Shown: in pieces, positions 9,232-18,375 of the stretch | How the letters are laid out: each line of letters starts with the position of its first letter | Numbering within the stretch: the first letter of the stretch is position 1 | From: Eubacterium sp. 1001713B170207_170306_E7 | GTDB lineage: Bacteria; Bacillota; Clostridia; Eubacteriales; Eubacteriaceae | DNA length: 64,000 nucleotides | Direction of reading: 5' to 3' | Assembly (NCBI RefSeq): GCF_015547515.1 | Contig: NZ_JADMVE010000004.1 | Span: 248,001 to 312,000, forward strand | Notes under the pieces: generated by a model | Told to the model about the DNA's origin: nothing | The model's database searches: none | What the model saw: only the letters and a program-made list of their open reading frames with translations | Position numbers and translations under genes: made by a program

Positions 9232-10854
9232 ATGAAGACCCAGAAAACCTTATTATTGATATTATTGTGCCTGCTCTTTACCGCTGTACCGGTAGGGGCC
9301 CAGGCACCTGAAAATACGGCCGACAGCGCCGAAACCCTAACCTCCGCAGTCAGTGCGCTTAACGAAACCGGAGGCACAATCCACGTTACAAAGGATATTA
9401 TTCTCGGAACAGACAGCAGCATCGGAGGCTTTGAGCCCGACAGCAACATTACCCTGGAACTCGGCGGGAATACGCTCTATATCCAAAACGACTGGTCTTT
9501 TAAAAATATAACGATCAACGGGCAGCACACTTTGATCTCGCTCGAAAACGGCGCGGGCCTTCAGCTCAGCCACACTGCCCTGTCCGCTGCCGCGGAAAAC
9601 AGCGCGGCGGTCAAAATCACCGGAAACAGCAGCCTGTCGGCCGAAGCTTCAAGAATTGAAGCGGCCGGCGCCAACGCCTCTGGCATCAGCGCTTCGGACT
9701 CAGCCGATCTGAGCCTTGACACAACTGTCGTTAAGGCCACTGGCAGCTGCAGTACCGCCATTCATACAAACGGCACTCTGGATGCCTTTTTCAGTGAGAT
9801 TACTGCCGAAGGAACCGGAGCCACTGCCGCCGACGCCCCTGAGGTGTTTTTGAACACAAGCGTGGCCTCCCCGGAGATAGAAAGTGCAGTCGTGGCAGAT
9901 ACCAACATTGTCCCCAAAAACACAGGGTATTATTACACAGAGCTGAATGCTCTGAACGGTCTACCTGACCGTATGGGCTTTAAAATCACAAACAAGGCCA
10001 GCGGCGATGTTCGTTACACTCCATTGCTGCCGGTCTGCTGGAACACAGACACAGCCGATATCACAAAGGCCGGTATTTATTCGCTCGGCTACGAGCTCTG
10101 TCCCGGCAGCTTTACCCCGGCCGGCGCTTCTGCTCTGCTGGAAGGCCAGAGCCAACAGCTCGTTGTCATTGATCCCGAAAAGCCATTTATTTATTACGAT
10201 GCTCCCGTAAGTCAAGACACCGGGAGCTACAGCCTGCTCCTCCGTTTCCACCAGCCAATCCAAAGCTTTGGCACCCCAACACTTTGGGTGGAAAGGGATA
10301 GCAGCGGCACATGGGAAATCTGGCCGGCAGAAAAGCTGACGACAGCGGCCTCCAACCAGTACAGTCTTGCCGGACTGGAAGCCGGTCACAGCTATGTTTT
10401 CCAGCTTGAGGCCAAAAATGGCAGTATCACCGGCGATTCCAACGCCATCCGGGTCACCCTTGATCAAAACGGAAATCCCGTCGTTACGCAGAGTGACGTG
10501 GAACACAGCAGTGATCAGGCGGCAGCAGTGCCGACATCGGCCCCAAAAGTGTCTGCCGAAAAAGAATCTGCAGTCCCCATTGTTTCAAGCCCGGGTGAAA
10601 ATGTTAAAACCGGCACCATGGAAAGCCTGAAGTCTGAATCAACCCTTTACCTCCAGGAAATGGGAAACGCCTTAAAGACGGTTTCCAGTTATCTGAACGG
10701 TACCACCCCTGTCTCCGAAAATGTTGACACCGGCATTATAAAGAACAACGTAAAGGACGGATTACCCGCCGCAGCGGCTCTCTGCCTGACCTTGCTCTGC
10801 GCGGTTACCATGCTGCTTGTCAGGAAGGAAGCATCTGATACAAAGAACGATTAG
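9232..10854 (+). CDS. Secreted, C-terminally anchored protein with a beta-helix-like repeat region
   Basis: 540 residues. Residues 1-23 are a cleavable signal peptide (ends VGAQA). About residues 35-210 look like a right-handed beta-helix: short repeated Gly/Asn/Ser strands such as NITLELGGNTLYIQND, ending in SADLSLDTTVVKATGS. The middle (about 220-410) contains a fibronectin/Big-like beta region, then a Ser/Glu/Val-rich linker, and a single membrane span near 511-531 followed by a short basic/acidic tail, without an LPXTG motif. It therefore is likely displayed on the cell surface through the C-terminal helix. AGGAGG precedes the ATG. No named family recognised; a role in adhesion or glycan binding would be guesswork. 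Confidence 0.75.
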   Translation: MKTQKTLLLILLCLLFTAVPVGAQAPENTADSAETLTSAVSALNETGGTIHVTKDIILGTDSSIGGFEPDSNITLELGGNTLYIQNDWSFKNITINGQHTLISLENGAGLQLSHTALSAAAENSAAVKITGNSSLSAEASRIEAAGANASGISASDSADLSLDTTVVKATGSCSTAIHTNGTLDAFFSEITAEGTGATAADAPEVFLNTSVASPEIESAVVADTNIVPKNTGYYYTELNALNGLPDRMGFKITNKASGDVRYTPLLPVCWNTDTADITKAGIYSLGYELCPGSFTPAGASALLEGQSQQLVVIDPEKPFIYYDAPVSQDTGSYSLLLRFHQPIQSFGTPTLWVERDSSGTWEIWPAEKLTTAASNQYSLAGLEAGHSYVFQLEAKNGSITGDSNAIRVTLDQNGNPVVTQSDVEHSSDQAAAVPTSAPKVSAEKESAVPIVSSPGENVKTGTMESLKSESTLYLQEMGNALKTVSSYLNGTTPVSENVDTGIIKNNVKDGLPAAAALCLTLLCAVTMLLVRKEASDTKND

Positions 10855-10900
10855 CCCGGGCACGGAGCCCCGGTTTTAAGCTTGCTAAAAACAAAAATGT

Positions 10901-10936
10901 AGCGGTACACGCTGAAACGGCGTGTACCGCTTTTTA
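10901..10936 (+). terminator. Terminator with 12-bp perfect stem
   Basis: AGCGGTACACGC (10901-10912), 7-base loop, GCGTGTACCGCT (10920-10931), then TTTTT. The 5' arm is identical to one at 60965-60976 and similar hairpins recur at 13922 and 35075 (see findings). Confidence 0.85.
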
Positions 10937-11057
10937 TGTCTGACAGCATTTTTCATCTGTAAAATTTTGTTCTCTTTTATGCTTATTCATTAAAAATTTT
11001 TGTGCACATTTTTTATCCACAGGCCTCAGCCCCCTCATTCCCTCATTTTAATCATTT

Positions 11058-11107
11058 TCACAAAATATTGTCCACAAATTGACAGAGGACACAATATATA
11101 GTATGAT
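11058..11107 (+). promoter_or_regulatory. nrdDG promoter with paired NrdR boxes
   Basis: TTGACA (11079-11084), 17 bases, TATGAT (11102-11107). Two 16-bp sites match the NrdR box: TCACAAAATATTGTCC (11058-11073) and ACACAATATATAGTAT (11089-11104). Their centres are exactly 31 bp apart, the three-turn spacing typical of NrdR tandem sites, and the second overlaps the core promoter, so dATP-dependent repression by NrdR is expected. A single DnaA-box-like TTATCCACA lies upstream at 11013-11021. Confidence 0.85.
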
Positions 11108-11152
11108 TTTTGATGTAACCTACACTAACTAAGCATCCGGAGGAATGATGTA

Positions 11153-13477
11153 ATGATCGACACTATTATAAAAAGAAACGGGTCTGTGGCGCCTTTCGAC
11201 CCTCATAAAATCAGCAATGCCATTTATAAGGCCAACATCTCTGTAAGCGGCGAATCCATGACCGAAAAGCACATTGAGTTTCTGACCAATGTGGTTACCA
11301 CAGCGGCTGAGCCTTTGGGCCGCCCGTCGGTGGAGCAGATACAGGATATTGTGGAGGAGACGCTGATCAAGGCTGATTACGCCAAAACCGCCAAGGCCTA
11401 TATTCTGTACCGCGCCGAGCACGCTAAAACGCGTCAGGCTGAGAGCGATTTGATGGAAATCTATAAGGATTTAACCTTCCGCTACGCTGAGGACGCGGAC
11501 CTGAAACGGGAAAACGCCAATATCGACTCGGATACGGCAATGGGAACCATGCTCAAATATGGTTCTGAGGGGTCAAAATATTTTATTGATCATTATATTC
11601 TCCCGCGGGAAATCGCGGATGCGCACACCTCCGGTGATATTCATATTCACGATAAAGACTTCTATATGCTGACAGAAACCTGCTGTCAGATTGACCTGAT
11701 CAAGCTCTTTAAGGACGGTTTCTCAACGGGGCACGGCTATCTGCGCGAGCCAAATGACATCCGCAGCTACTCTGCCCTGGCCTGCATTGCCATTCAGGCA
11801 AACCAGAATGAAATGCACGGCGGACAGAGCATTCCAAACTTCGACTACGCCATGGCGCCAGGCATTGTCAAAACCTTCAGCAAGCTGTACCGCAAGGCCC
11901 TGATTAACGACCTCAGCGTCTGCTCTGGCCACGACCGCGAAGCCGTTGCCGATATGGCCGCCTCTGCCTTTGAAAAAATCGGCGCTCCGGTCACCATGGA
12001 TACCCAGGAGGCCTTTGGCCGGGAGCTGGCCGCATTTTTTACCGGGTCTTCTTTTGATGCCCCGATCATTGAAAAAATACACAAGCTAGCCTGTCAGACC
12101 GCCCTGCGCGAGGCTGAGGAAGCCACCTATCAGGCAATGGAGGCCTTTATTCATAATCTGAATACCATGAACTCCCGGGCCGGCGCACAGGTTCCCTTCT
12201 CCTCTGTAAATTACGGAACCGACACCTCCGCCGAGGGACGTATGGTGGTCAGAAATCTGCTGAAAGCCACAATGTCCGGACTGGGCAATGGAGAGACCCC
12301 CATTTTTCCGGTTCAGATTTTCAAGGTAAAGGAGGGCGTCAACTATAACGAGGCCGATCCCAATTACGATCTTTTTAAGCTGGCCATCGAAACCTCCTCC
12401 ATGCGTCTTTTCCCAAACTTCAGCTTTTTGGATGCTCCATTTAACCTGCAGTATTACAAAGAAGGCGATTATAATACAGAGGTGGCTTACATGGGCTGCC
12501 GTACCCGGGTTATGGGCAATCATTTCGACCCTGAAAATGAAATCACCTGCGGACGGGGCAACTTGAGCTTTACCTCCATCAATTTACCCAGGATTGCCCT
12601 GGAGTCTGAGAGAAGCCTCGATACCTTCTATAAGCTTCTGGATGAGCGCCTCGCTCTGGTTACGACCCAGCTGCTGCACCGCTTTAAAATACAGGCCGCC
12701 AAGCGCGGCAGAAATTATCCCTTCCTGATGGGACAGGGGGTTTGGATCAACTCGGAAACCCTTGGCCGGGACGACCGGGTCGAGGATGTTTTAAAGCACG
12801 GGACCCTCAGCGTCGGCTTCATCGGACTCGCCGAGACGCTCAAGGCCCTTACTGGCATGCACCACGGCGAAAGCGCAGAGAGCCAGGCCCTCGGACTTCA
12901 GATAATTGGACATATGCGCCGTATGATGGACAGCGAATCCGAAAAGACCGGCTTGAACTTTACCCTGCTCGCCACACCGGCTGAAGGACTGAGCGGCCGT
13001 TTTGTCGCCATTGACCGCGAAAAGTTCGGGACTGTGCCCGGCGTTACCGACCGGGAGTTCTATACCAACTCCTTCCATGTTCCGGTCTATTATCCCATTC
13101 AGGCCTATCAGAAAATCCAGCTGGAGGCGCCCTATCATGAGTACACCAACGCCGGACACATCAGCTATGTCGAGCTGGACGGAAACGCCAGCGCGAACCT
13201 TTCGGCCTTTGAAAAAATTGTCCGCTGCATGAAGGAAGCCGGTATTGGCTATGGCTCCATCAACCATCCCGTGGACCGCGACCCGGTTTGCGGCTACAAC
13301 GGCATCATCGGCGAGGAATGTCCAAACTGCCACCGGCACGAGGGGGACGGAAACCCTGATTTTGAGCGTATCCGCCGTATCACCGGCTACCTGGTAGGCA
13401 CCACGGACCGCTGGAACAACGCGAAGCGGGCCGAGGAGAAAGCGAGGGTGAAGCATGGCATTTCTGCAAATCAATAA
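11153..13477 (+). CDS. nrdD: Anaerobic ribonucleoside-triphosphate reductase (class III)
   Basis: Oxygen-sensitive glycyl-radical enzyme that reduces NTPs to dNTPs. An ATP-cone allosteric domain starts the protein (RNGSVAPFDPHKISNAIYKA, residues 5-24). The catalytic barrel follows, then the zinc-binding cysteine pairs (VCGYNGIIGEECPNCHR) and the glycyl radical loop RITGYLVGTTDRWNNAKR near the C-terminus. Length 774 is normal. ATG at 11153 follows GGAGG. The gene overlaps nrdG by 23 bases, so the enzyme and its activase are translationally coupled; both are controlled by the NrdR boxes upstream. Confidence 0.97.
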   Translation: MIDTIIKRNGSVAPFDPHKISNAIYKANISVSGESMTEKHIEFLTNVVTTAAEPLGRPSVEQIQDIVEETLIKADYAKTAKAYILYRAEHAKTRQAESDLMEIYKDLTFRYAEDADLKRENANIDSDTAMGTMLKYGSEGSKYFIDHYILPREIADAHTSGDIHIHDKDFYMLTETCCQIDLIKLFKDGFSTGHGYLREPNDIRSYSALACIAIQANQNEMHGGQSIPNFDYAMAPGIVKTFSKLYRKALINDLSVCSGHDREAVADMAASAFEKIGAPVTMDTQEAFGRELAAFFTGSSFDAPIIEKIHKLACQTALREAEEATYQAMEAFIHNLNTMNSRAGAQVPFSSVNYGTDTSAEGRMVVRNLLKATMSGLGNGETPIFPVQIFKVKEGVNYNEADPNYDLFKLAIETSSMRLFPNFSFLDAPFNLQYYKEGDYNTEVAYMGCRTRVMGNHFDPENEITCGRGNLSFTSINLPRIALESERSLDTFYKLLDERLALVTTQLLHRFKIQAAKRGRNYPFLMGQGVWINSETLGRDDRVEDVLKHGTLSVGFIGLAETLKALTGMHHGESAESQALGLQIIGHMRRMMDSESEKTGLNFTLLATPAEGLSGRFVAIDREKFGTVPGVTDREFYTNSFHVPVYYPIQAYQKIQLEAPYHEYTNAGHISYVELDGNASANLSAFEKIVRCMKEAGIGYGSINHPVDRDPVCGYNGIIGEECPNCHRHEGDGNPDFERIRRITGYLVGTTDRWNNAKRAEEKARVKHGISANQ

Positions 13478-13919
13478 CTGTATCCAGGAATCCATTGTCG
13501 ACGGTCCAGGGCTCCGTTTCGTTATTTTTACCCAGGGCTGCCCGCACCGCTGCCCTGGCTGCCATAATCCCCAGACACATCAGAGGACAGGAGGCACTTT
13601 TGTGGAAACAGAAATGCTGTTCTCACAAATAATGGAGAATCCGCTGCTCCAGGGCGTTACCTTCAGCGGCGGAGAACCTTTTTTGCAGCCAGCACCTCTG
13701 GCCGATCTGGCTCAGAAGCTCCACAGCAACGGGCTGGATGTGGTAACCTACACAGGCTATACGCTTGAAAAGCTGAAAGCCATGAAGGATAAAGGCATCG
13801 ACGCGCTGCTCCGGGAAACGGACCTGCTCATCGACGGGCCGTTCCAGTTTGAAAAGCGCGATCTGACCCTTCCCTTTCGCGGAAGCCGCAACCAGCGTGT
13901 TATTGAATTACGGCATTAA
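13455..13919 (+). CDS. nrdG: Anaerobic ribonucleotide reductase activating protein
   Basis: Radical SAM activase that installs the glycyl radical on NrdD. The [4Fe-4S] motif CX3CX2C is seen in GCPHRCPGCHNP (about residues 29-40), followed by TFSGGEPFLQP, the SAM-binding GGE motif. 154 residues, full length for the family. The start overlaps the end of nrdD. Confidence 0.96.
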   Translation: MAFLQINNCIQESIVDGPGLRFVIFTQGCPHRCPGCHNPQTHQRTGGTFVETEMLFSQIMENPLLQGVTFSGGEPFLQPAPLADLAQKLHSNGLDVVTYTGYTLEKLKAMKDKGIDALLRETDLLIDGPFQFEKRDLTLPFRGSRNQRVIELRH

Positions 13920-13962
13920 AAAACAGGTGTGTACGCATTTTTGGTACACACCTGTTTTTTTA
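13917..13962. terminator. Bidirectional terminator between nrdG and cysK
   Basis: ACAGGTGTGTAC with a short T-rich loop and GTACACACCTGT, flanked by A6 on the left and T7 on the right, separates the converging nrdG and cysK genes. Confidence 0.9.
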
Positions 13963-13969
13963 TTTCAGA

Positions 13970-14902
13970 TTATTCTTCAAACAGAGCGGTTGACAGGTAA
14001 CGTTCTCCCGTATCCGGCAGCAGAACAACAATATTCTTTCCTTTATTTTCAGGACGCTTTGCAAGCTGCGCCGCCGCCCAGAGGGCCGCACTCGAAGAAA
14101 TACCGACCAGCAGGCCTTCCTCCCTTGCTATCTCACGCCCTGTGGCAAAAGCGTCCTCATTATCGACCCGGATGATTTCATCATAGACACCTGTGTTCAG
14201 TGTATCCGGTACAAAGCCTGCACCGATCCCCTGAATCTTATGCGGACCGGCCTTTCCTTCTGACAGCACCGGGGACCCCGTTGGTTCCACAGCGATGACC
14301 TTTAAATCCGGATTTTTAGATTTCAGGTATTCACCTACCCCGGTAATGGTGCCGCCTGTACCGATGCCCGCTACGAAATAATCCACTTTTCCATCTGTAT
14401 CTTCCCAGATTTCAGGGCCGGTTGTCGCCCGGTGGACTGCCGGGTTCGCAGGATTAACAAACTGTCCCGGAATAAAGGCGCCGGGAGTTTCCTTTGCCAG
14501 CGCTTCAGCCTTTGCCATAGCGCCCTTCATGCCAGCCGCGCCGTCGGTCAGCACCAGCTCTGCCCCGTAGGCTTTTAAGAGCTTTCTGCGTTCCACACTC
14601 ATGGTTTCAGGCATTGTCAGGATCACACGGTAGCCTCTGGCAGCGGCGACGCTTGCCAGGCCAATCCCGGTATTGCCGCTTGTCGGTTCAATAATAACGG
14701 AGCCTTCCTTCAGCAGTCCCTTTGCTTCAGCGTCATCAATCATCGCCTTTGCAATACGGTCCTTTACGCTTCCCGCTGGATTAAAGTATTCGAGCTTCGC
14801 CAGCACTGTGGCGTCCAGCGCATTTTTCTTTTCATAATTGCTGAGCTCCAGAAGGGGGGTTCTTCCGATTAATTCCGTTAGACTCTTATAAATTTTAGCC
14901 AT
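13970..14902 (-). CDS. cysK: Cysteine synthase (O-acetylserine sulfhydrylase)
   Basis: PLP enzyme that makes cysteine from O-acetylserine and sulfide. The PLP lysine lies in NPAGSVKDR (about residues 38-46), followed by the substrate loop [12 protein letters not shown] (about 68-79) and the phosphate-binding GTGGTITG (about 175-182). 310 residues, complete. GGAGG precedes the ATG. It is divergent from the gamma-synthase/patB operon and both promoters carry the same 13-base repeat, so the locus looks jointly regulated. Confidence 0.95.
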   Translation of the reverse strand: MAKIYKSLTELIGRTPLLELSNYEKKNALDATVLAKLEYFNPAGSVKDRIAKAMIDDAEAKGLLKEGSVIIEPTSGNTGIGLASVAAARGYRVILTMPETMSVERRKLLKAYGAELVLTDGAAGMKGAMAKAEALAKETPGAFIPGQFVNPANPAVHRATTGPEIWEDTDGKVDYFVAGIGTGGTITGVGEYLKSKNPDLKVIAVEPTGSPVLSEGKAGPHKIQGIGAGFVPDTLNTGVYDEIIRVDNEDAFATGREIAREEGLLVGISSSAALWAAAQLAKRPENKGKNIVVLLPDTGERYLSTALFEE

Positions 14903-14938
14903 TTTGTTTTCCTCCGTTTAACTTTATTTTATTTTATG

Positions 14939-15072
14939 TTTTTCATATATGATTACTATGCTTTTATTATATGCCTGGATTCCACTTCTGTCAAGCGCTT
15001 TTAAAAAATAATTCATATTTTTCATATATGTTTTAAAAAGTCATTGACTTTTCAGCCTTTTCATACTATGAT
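14939..15072. promoter_or_regulatory. Divergent cysK / gamma-synthase promoters with a shared 13-base repeat
   Basis: cysK (minus): TTGACA at 14989-14994, 17 bases, TATAAT at 14966-14971, a full consensus promoter. Gamma-synthase (plus): TTGACT at 15044-15049, 17 bases, TATGAT at 15067-15072. The identical 13-mer TTTTTCATATATG occurs at 14939-14951 (just inside the cysK transcript) and at 15018-15030 (just upstream of the plus-strand -35). A sulfur regulator such as an Rrf2/CymR-type protein may use it; that assignment is inference. Confidence 0.75.
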
Positions 15073-15127
15073 TATAAAAACATATTTACCCGCTATGTCT
15101 TATATCATTTATAAAGCAGATTTCCCT

Positions 15128-16261
15128 ATGAACATTAATACCCTCTGTATTCACGGTTCTAACGTTTATCACAACGATACCGGCGCCGTTTCTGTCCCTA
15201 TTTTTCAAAACGCCACCTTTGCCCACCCTGGCGTCGGGCAGAGCACCGGCTACGACTATTCGCGCATTCAAAACCCGACCCGGGAGCACCTTGAAGAAAC
15301 CCTCGCCAATCTGGAGCGCGGGACCGACGCCCTGGCCTTTTCTTCCGGCATGGCCGCCATTACGGCCCTTTTCGAGCTGTTTAAAAGCGGCGACCACATC
15401 ATTATCTCCGATGACCTCTACGGCGGCTCACACCGGCTGTTTAACAGCATTTCCTCTAACCACGGGCTGCTCTTCACCCCTGTGAACACTTCGGAACCCG
15501 CGGCGGTTAAAAGCGCTGTCACGACCTCCACCCGGGCTGTTTTCATCGAAACACCGACCAATCCCATGATGAAGGTGACCGATATAAAAGCAATGGCCGA
15601 AATCGCAAAGGCTCACGGCCTTTTACTGCTGATGGACAATACCTTTCTGACCCCCTGTTATTTAAACCCGCTGGTGCTTGGCGCAGATGTGGTCGTGCAC
15701 AGCGGCACAAAGTACTTATCTGGACATAACGATACACTTGCCGGCTTCCTTGTTACCGGAAATGAAGCTTTATCCCAGCGCCTCCGCTTTATTTACGGAA
15801 CCACAGGCGCCTGTCTTTCTCCTTTTGACAGCTGGCTAGTGCTTCGGGGTATAAAAACTTTAGCCATACGTATGGACAGACAGCAGCAAAATGCGTTAGA
15901 ATTATCTGAGTGGCTCTCACACCACGCCCGGATTAAGAAAGTCTTTTATGTTGGTCTTCCGGACCACCCGGACTACGCGCTTTCCCAAAAGCAGGCCAGA
16001 GGCTTCGGCGCAATGATTTCCTTTAAGGTTGATTCGCCCCAGACAGCGGTAAACGTGCTGGAACGCGTTTCCCTCATTCTGTATGCCGAAAGCCTGGGCG
16101 GCGTTGAATCTCTGATCACCTATCCGATGCTTCAGACCCATGCCGACGTGCCTGAAGACATCCGGAAATCCCTCGGTATTGACGATTGTCTGCTGCGTTT
16201 GTCTGTGGGGCTGGAAGATATTAATGATCTCATTGCCGATCTCGATCAGGCACTGAAATAG
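15128..16261 (+). CDS. Trans-sulfuration PLP enzyme (cystathionine gamma-synthase/lyase family)
   Basis: Cys/Met-metabolism PLP enzyme, 377 residues. Signatures: GYDYSRIQNPTREHLE near residue 40, SSGMAAITALF, and the PLP lysine in HSGTKYLSGHNDTLAG (about 195-210). The family includes cystathionine gamma-synthase (MetB/MetI), cystathionine gamma-lyase and homocysteine/methionine gamma-lyases, which are hard to separate by eye. The ATG at 15128 (MNINTLCIHGSN) matches the usual family N-terminus; earlier in-frame ATGs at 15068 lie before the predicted transcription start near 15079, while 15095 remains a possible alternative. It forms an operon with the C-S lyase 9 bases downstream. Confidence 0.88.
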   Translation: MNINTLCIHGSNVYHNDTGAVSVPIFQNATFAHPGVGQSTGYDYSRIQNPTREHLEETLANLERGTDALAFSSGMAAITALFELFKSGDHIIISDDLYGGSHRLFNSISSNHGLLFTPVNTSEPAAVKSAVTTSTRAVFIETPTNPMMKVTDIKAMAEIAKAHGLLLLMDNTFLTPCYLNPLVLGADVVVHSGTKYLSGHNDTLAGFLVTGNEALSQRLRFIYGTTGACLSPFDSWLVLRGIKTLAIRMDRQQQNALELSEWLSHHARIKKVFYVGLPDHPDYALSQKQARGFGAMISFKVDSPQTAVNVLERVSLILYAESLGGVESLITYPMLQTHADVPEDIRKSLGIDDCLLRLSVGLEDINDLIADLDQALK

Positions 16262-16270
16262 GAGGAAGTT

Positions 16271-17446
16271 ATGTCTTATAATTTTGATGAAATCGTGGAC
16301 CGGAGAAACACCGGCTCCATCAAGTATGATTTTGCCACGGAGCGGGGCATGCCTGAGGATATCCTTCCTCTGTGGGTAGCCGATATGGATTTCAAGACGC
16401 CCCAGCCCGTCGCCGACGCTCTGGTCAAAGCCAGCGCCCACGGCATTTATGGTTATTCCGATGTAAAGTCTGATTACTTCGACACGCTGCATACCTGGTA
16501 CAGCAGCCGTTTTGGCTGGGAGCCGGAGGCCTCCTGGCTGGTCAAAACCCCTGGCGTTGTCTACGCCATCGCTACGGCTGTGCGCGGCCTGACCGAAAAG
16601 GGTGACGCAGTACTGATCCAGCGGCCAGTCTACTATCCCTTTACACGTTGTATTGAGGTTAATGAACGGCAATTGGTAAACAGTCCGCTGGTTTACAGCG
16701 ATGGCCGTTATACCATTGATTTTGAAGATTTTGAGCAGAAGATTATCGACAATGACGTCAGGCTTTTTATTCTCTGCAGCCCACATAATCCTGTTGGCCG
16801 CGTCTGGACAAAAGACGAGCTGAGGCGCATGGGAGATATCTGCCTTGCCCATCATGTGACCATTGTCTCAGACGAAATCCATGCGGATTTTGTATATGAA
16901 GGACAGACCCACACCATTTTTGCCAGCATTAAGCCTGAGTTTGCCGACATCAGCCTGACCTGCACAGCTCCCAGCAAAACCTTTAATCTGGCCGGGCTTC
17001 AGGCCTCCAATATTTTTATACCCAACCGCACACTGCGCCACGCCTTTAAGGCCGAAATGGAGCGCTCCGGCTTCAGCCAGGTGGGCCTTATGGGCCTGGT
17101 TGCCTGCCAGGCCGCCTATGCCCACGGCGCAGAATGGCTGGAAGCCCTGAAGCGGTATCTCACTGCGAATTTAGCCTTTATCCGTGATTTCCTGAGGGAA
17201 AATTTACCGCAGGTAAAACTTGTCGAACCGGAGGGGACCTATCTTGTATGGCTCGATTTCAAAGCGCTTGGCCTGTCTGAGGATGCGCTGGAGGACCTGA
17301 TGGTCAACAAGGCCAGGCTGTGGCTGGACCGGGGCGCCATGTTCGGCCCAGAGGGCGAAGGCTTTGAACGCTTTAATATCGCCTGTCCAAAAGCGACCCT
17401 GGAAAAGGCCTTTTCCCGCCTCGAAGCTGCCATAAACACGCTGTAA
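16271..17446 (+). CDS. patB: PatB/MalY-type C-S lyase (cystathionine beta-lyase)
   Basis: Fold-type I aminotransferase-like PLP enzyme, 391 residues, of the MalY/PatB group that cleaves cystathionine or cysteine conjugates to a thiol, pyruvate and ammonia. Motifs: LPLWVADMDFKTPQPV near residue 30, SPHNPVGRVW (about 177-186), SDEIHADF (about 199-206) and the PLP lysine in TAPSKTFNLAGLQ (about 234-246). GGAGG stands before the ATG. Being 9 bases after the gamma-synthase-like gene, the pair could convert activated homoserine and cysteine to homocysteine via cystathionine. Confidence 0.9.
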   Translation: MSYNFDEIVDRRNTGSIKYDFATERGMPEDILPLWVADMDFKTPQPVADALVKASAHGIYGYSDVKSDYFDTLHTWYSSRFGWEPEASWLVKTPGVVYAIATAVRGLTEKGDAVLIQRPVYYPFTRCIEVNERQLVNSPLVYSDGRYTIDFEDFEQKIIDNDVRLFILCSPHNPVGRVWTKDELRRMGDICLAHHVTIVSDEIHADFVYEGQTHTIFASIKPEFADISLTCTAPSKTFNLAGLQASNIFIPNRTLRHAFKAEMERSGFSQVGLMGLVACQAAYAHGAEWLEALKRYLTANLAFIRDFLRENLPQVKLVEPEGTYLVWLDFKALGLSEDALEDLMVNKARLWLDRGAMFGPEGEGFERFNIACPKATLEKAFSRLEAAINTL

Positions 17447-17451
17447 ATCTG

Positions 17452-17484
17452 AGGGACAGAAGCGAAAGCTTTTGCCCTTTTTTA
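17452..17484 (+). terminator. Terminator after patB
   Basis: AGGGACAGAAGC-GAAA-GCTTTTGCCCT, a stem with a GAAA tetraloop, followed by TTTTTTA. Confidence 0.8.
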
Positions 17485-17575
17485 TTACCTGGCTTAAATA
17501 TTCCTTTTAACCCAACCCCTGTAGCAGAAGCTTAATTTCCTGCGTCTTATAACCTGATACCCTTTACAGCGATTA

Positions 17576-17615
17576 TTGATGGATTTTTCCTTCTTATTAT
17601 GATAGTATTACAAAA
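17576..17615 (+). promoter_or_regulatory. attL, containing the displaced upstream half of the ppaC promoter
   Basis: TATGATAGTATTACAAAA at 17598-17615 matches 17 of 18 bases of TATGATAGAATTACAAAA at 26713-26730. A TTGATG 16 bases upstream (17576-17581) would make this a promoter pointing into the element; the right-hand copy has no comparable -35. This fits integration into the promoter of the pyrophosphatase gene now at 26750. Confidence 0.65.
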
Positions 17616-17756
17616 TTCTATCACGTCAAAAACATTAAGAATCATGTGGAAACATTAAAAAACAACAAAAAGCACTGGAAGCCGCTTAAATAAACGGTTT
17701 TAGCGATTTCTTTTTTTAAAAAGGCGAAATTTCTTGCTCGCTGTTTTTAAGTATTT

Positions 17757-17802
17757 TGTTAGATTTTTTGTTAGAAAATTAGAAAACCTGTTAGAAAATT
17801 AA
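17757..17802 (+). repeat. TGTTAGAAAAT repeats near attL (possible integrase arm sites)
   Basis: TTGTTAGA at 17757, TTGTTAGAAAATTAGAAAA from 17769 and CTGTTAGAAAATTAA from 17789 form a cluster. The same motif returns near attR as TGTTAGAAAATC (26643) and CGTTAGAAAAA (26654). Their position just inside both ends of the element fits integrase arm-binding sites. Otherwise the 485-base gap between patB and the Xre gene holds only attL and the hairpin at 17829. Confidence 0.45.
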
Positions 17803-17828
17803 TTTACTCACAATTCACTTGTAATCAA

Positions 17829-17868
17829 AAAGCTACCCTATACAATAATTTTGATAAGGTAGCTTTTA
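17829..17868. terminator. Hairpin near the left end of the element
   Basis: AAAAGCTACC and GGTAGCTTTT enclose a 20-base loop. T-rich flanks on both sides let it act as terminator for the Xre gene on the minus strand or insulate the element. Confidence 0.6.
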
Positions 17869-17931
17869 ATTTAGGTATGAGATACTATTTTTTATCTTGA
17901 TTTAAATCTATTTTGTAAGACTCACTTTTTA

Positions 17932-18225
17932 TCAATTGTTTTCTTTGTCTTTTAAACACTTTAACATTCTTAATATAACTTCTTTTTCATTATTAGATAG
18001 GTCAGAGATATCTATTGTCTCTTTAGATTCCAACCCCATTAGGTAATCTAGAGAGACACCGTAAAGTTCTTTGAGCTGTAGCGCGTTTTTTAATGTTGGG
18101 ACGCTTAAGCCAGATTCCCATTGTGATATATTTGACCGTGATAAATTAAGCTTTTTTGCAATCTCATTTTGAGTATATCCCGCTTGCTCTCGTAGTTCCT
18201 TTATTCTAATTCCCGGTGTTATCAT
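17932..18225 (-). CDS. Xre-family HTH regulator
   Basis: 97 residues. The N-terminal helix-turn-helix is clear: RIKELREQAGYTQNEIAKKL then LSRSNISQWESGLSVPTL (residues 7-43), followed by the SLDYLMG segment common in Clostridia/Bacilli phage-type repressors and a short C-terminal helix. GTGAGG stands before the ATG. It is divergent from the small membrane protein gene and probably represses the left promoter of the element. Confidence 0.88.
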   Translation of the reverse strand: MITPGIRIKELREQAGYTQNEIAKKLNLSRSNISQWESGLSVPTLKNALQLKELYGVSLDYLMGLESKETIDISDLSNNEKEVILRMLKCLKDKENN

Positions 18226-18329
18226 GGCATAACCTCACTTTTGATTTAGTTTAACTCACATTCAAGATAAGCGCCTTATTTTATATGTCTATTAACTAAC
18301 TTTAAAGTCTACTTTACTGTACAATCAAT

Positions 18330-18353
18330 TTAAAACATGTTAAAATGTTTTAA
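18330..18353. promoter_or_regulatory. 9-bp inverted repeat, possible Xre operator
   Basis: TTAAAACAT-GTTAAA-ATGTTTTAA lies 23 bases before the small membrane protein start and in the divergent region of the Xre gene at 17932. An operator role is inferred from position. Confidence 0.45.
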
Positions 18354-18375
18354 AAGATAACAGGAGGAAAAAGAA

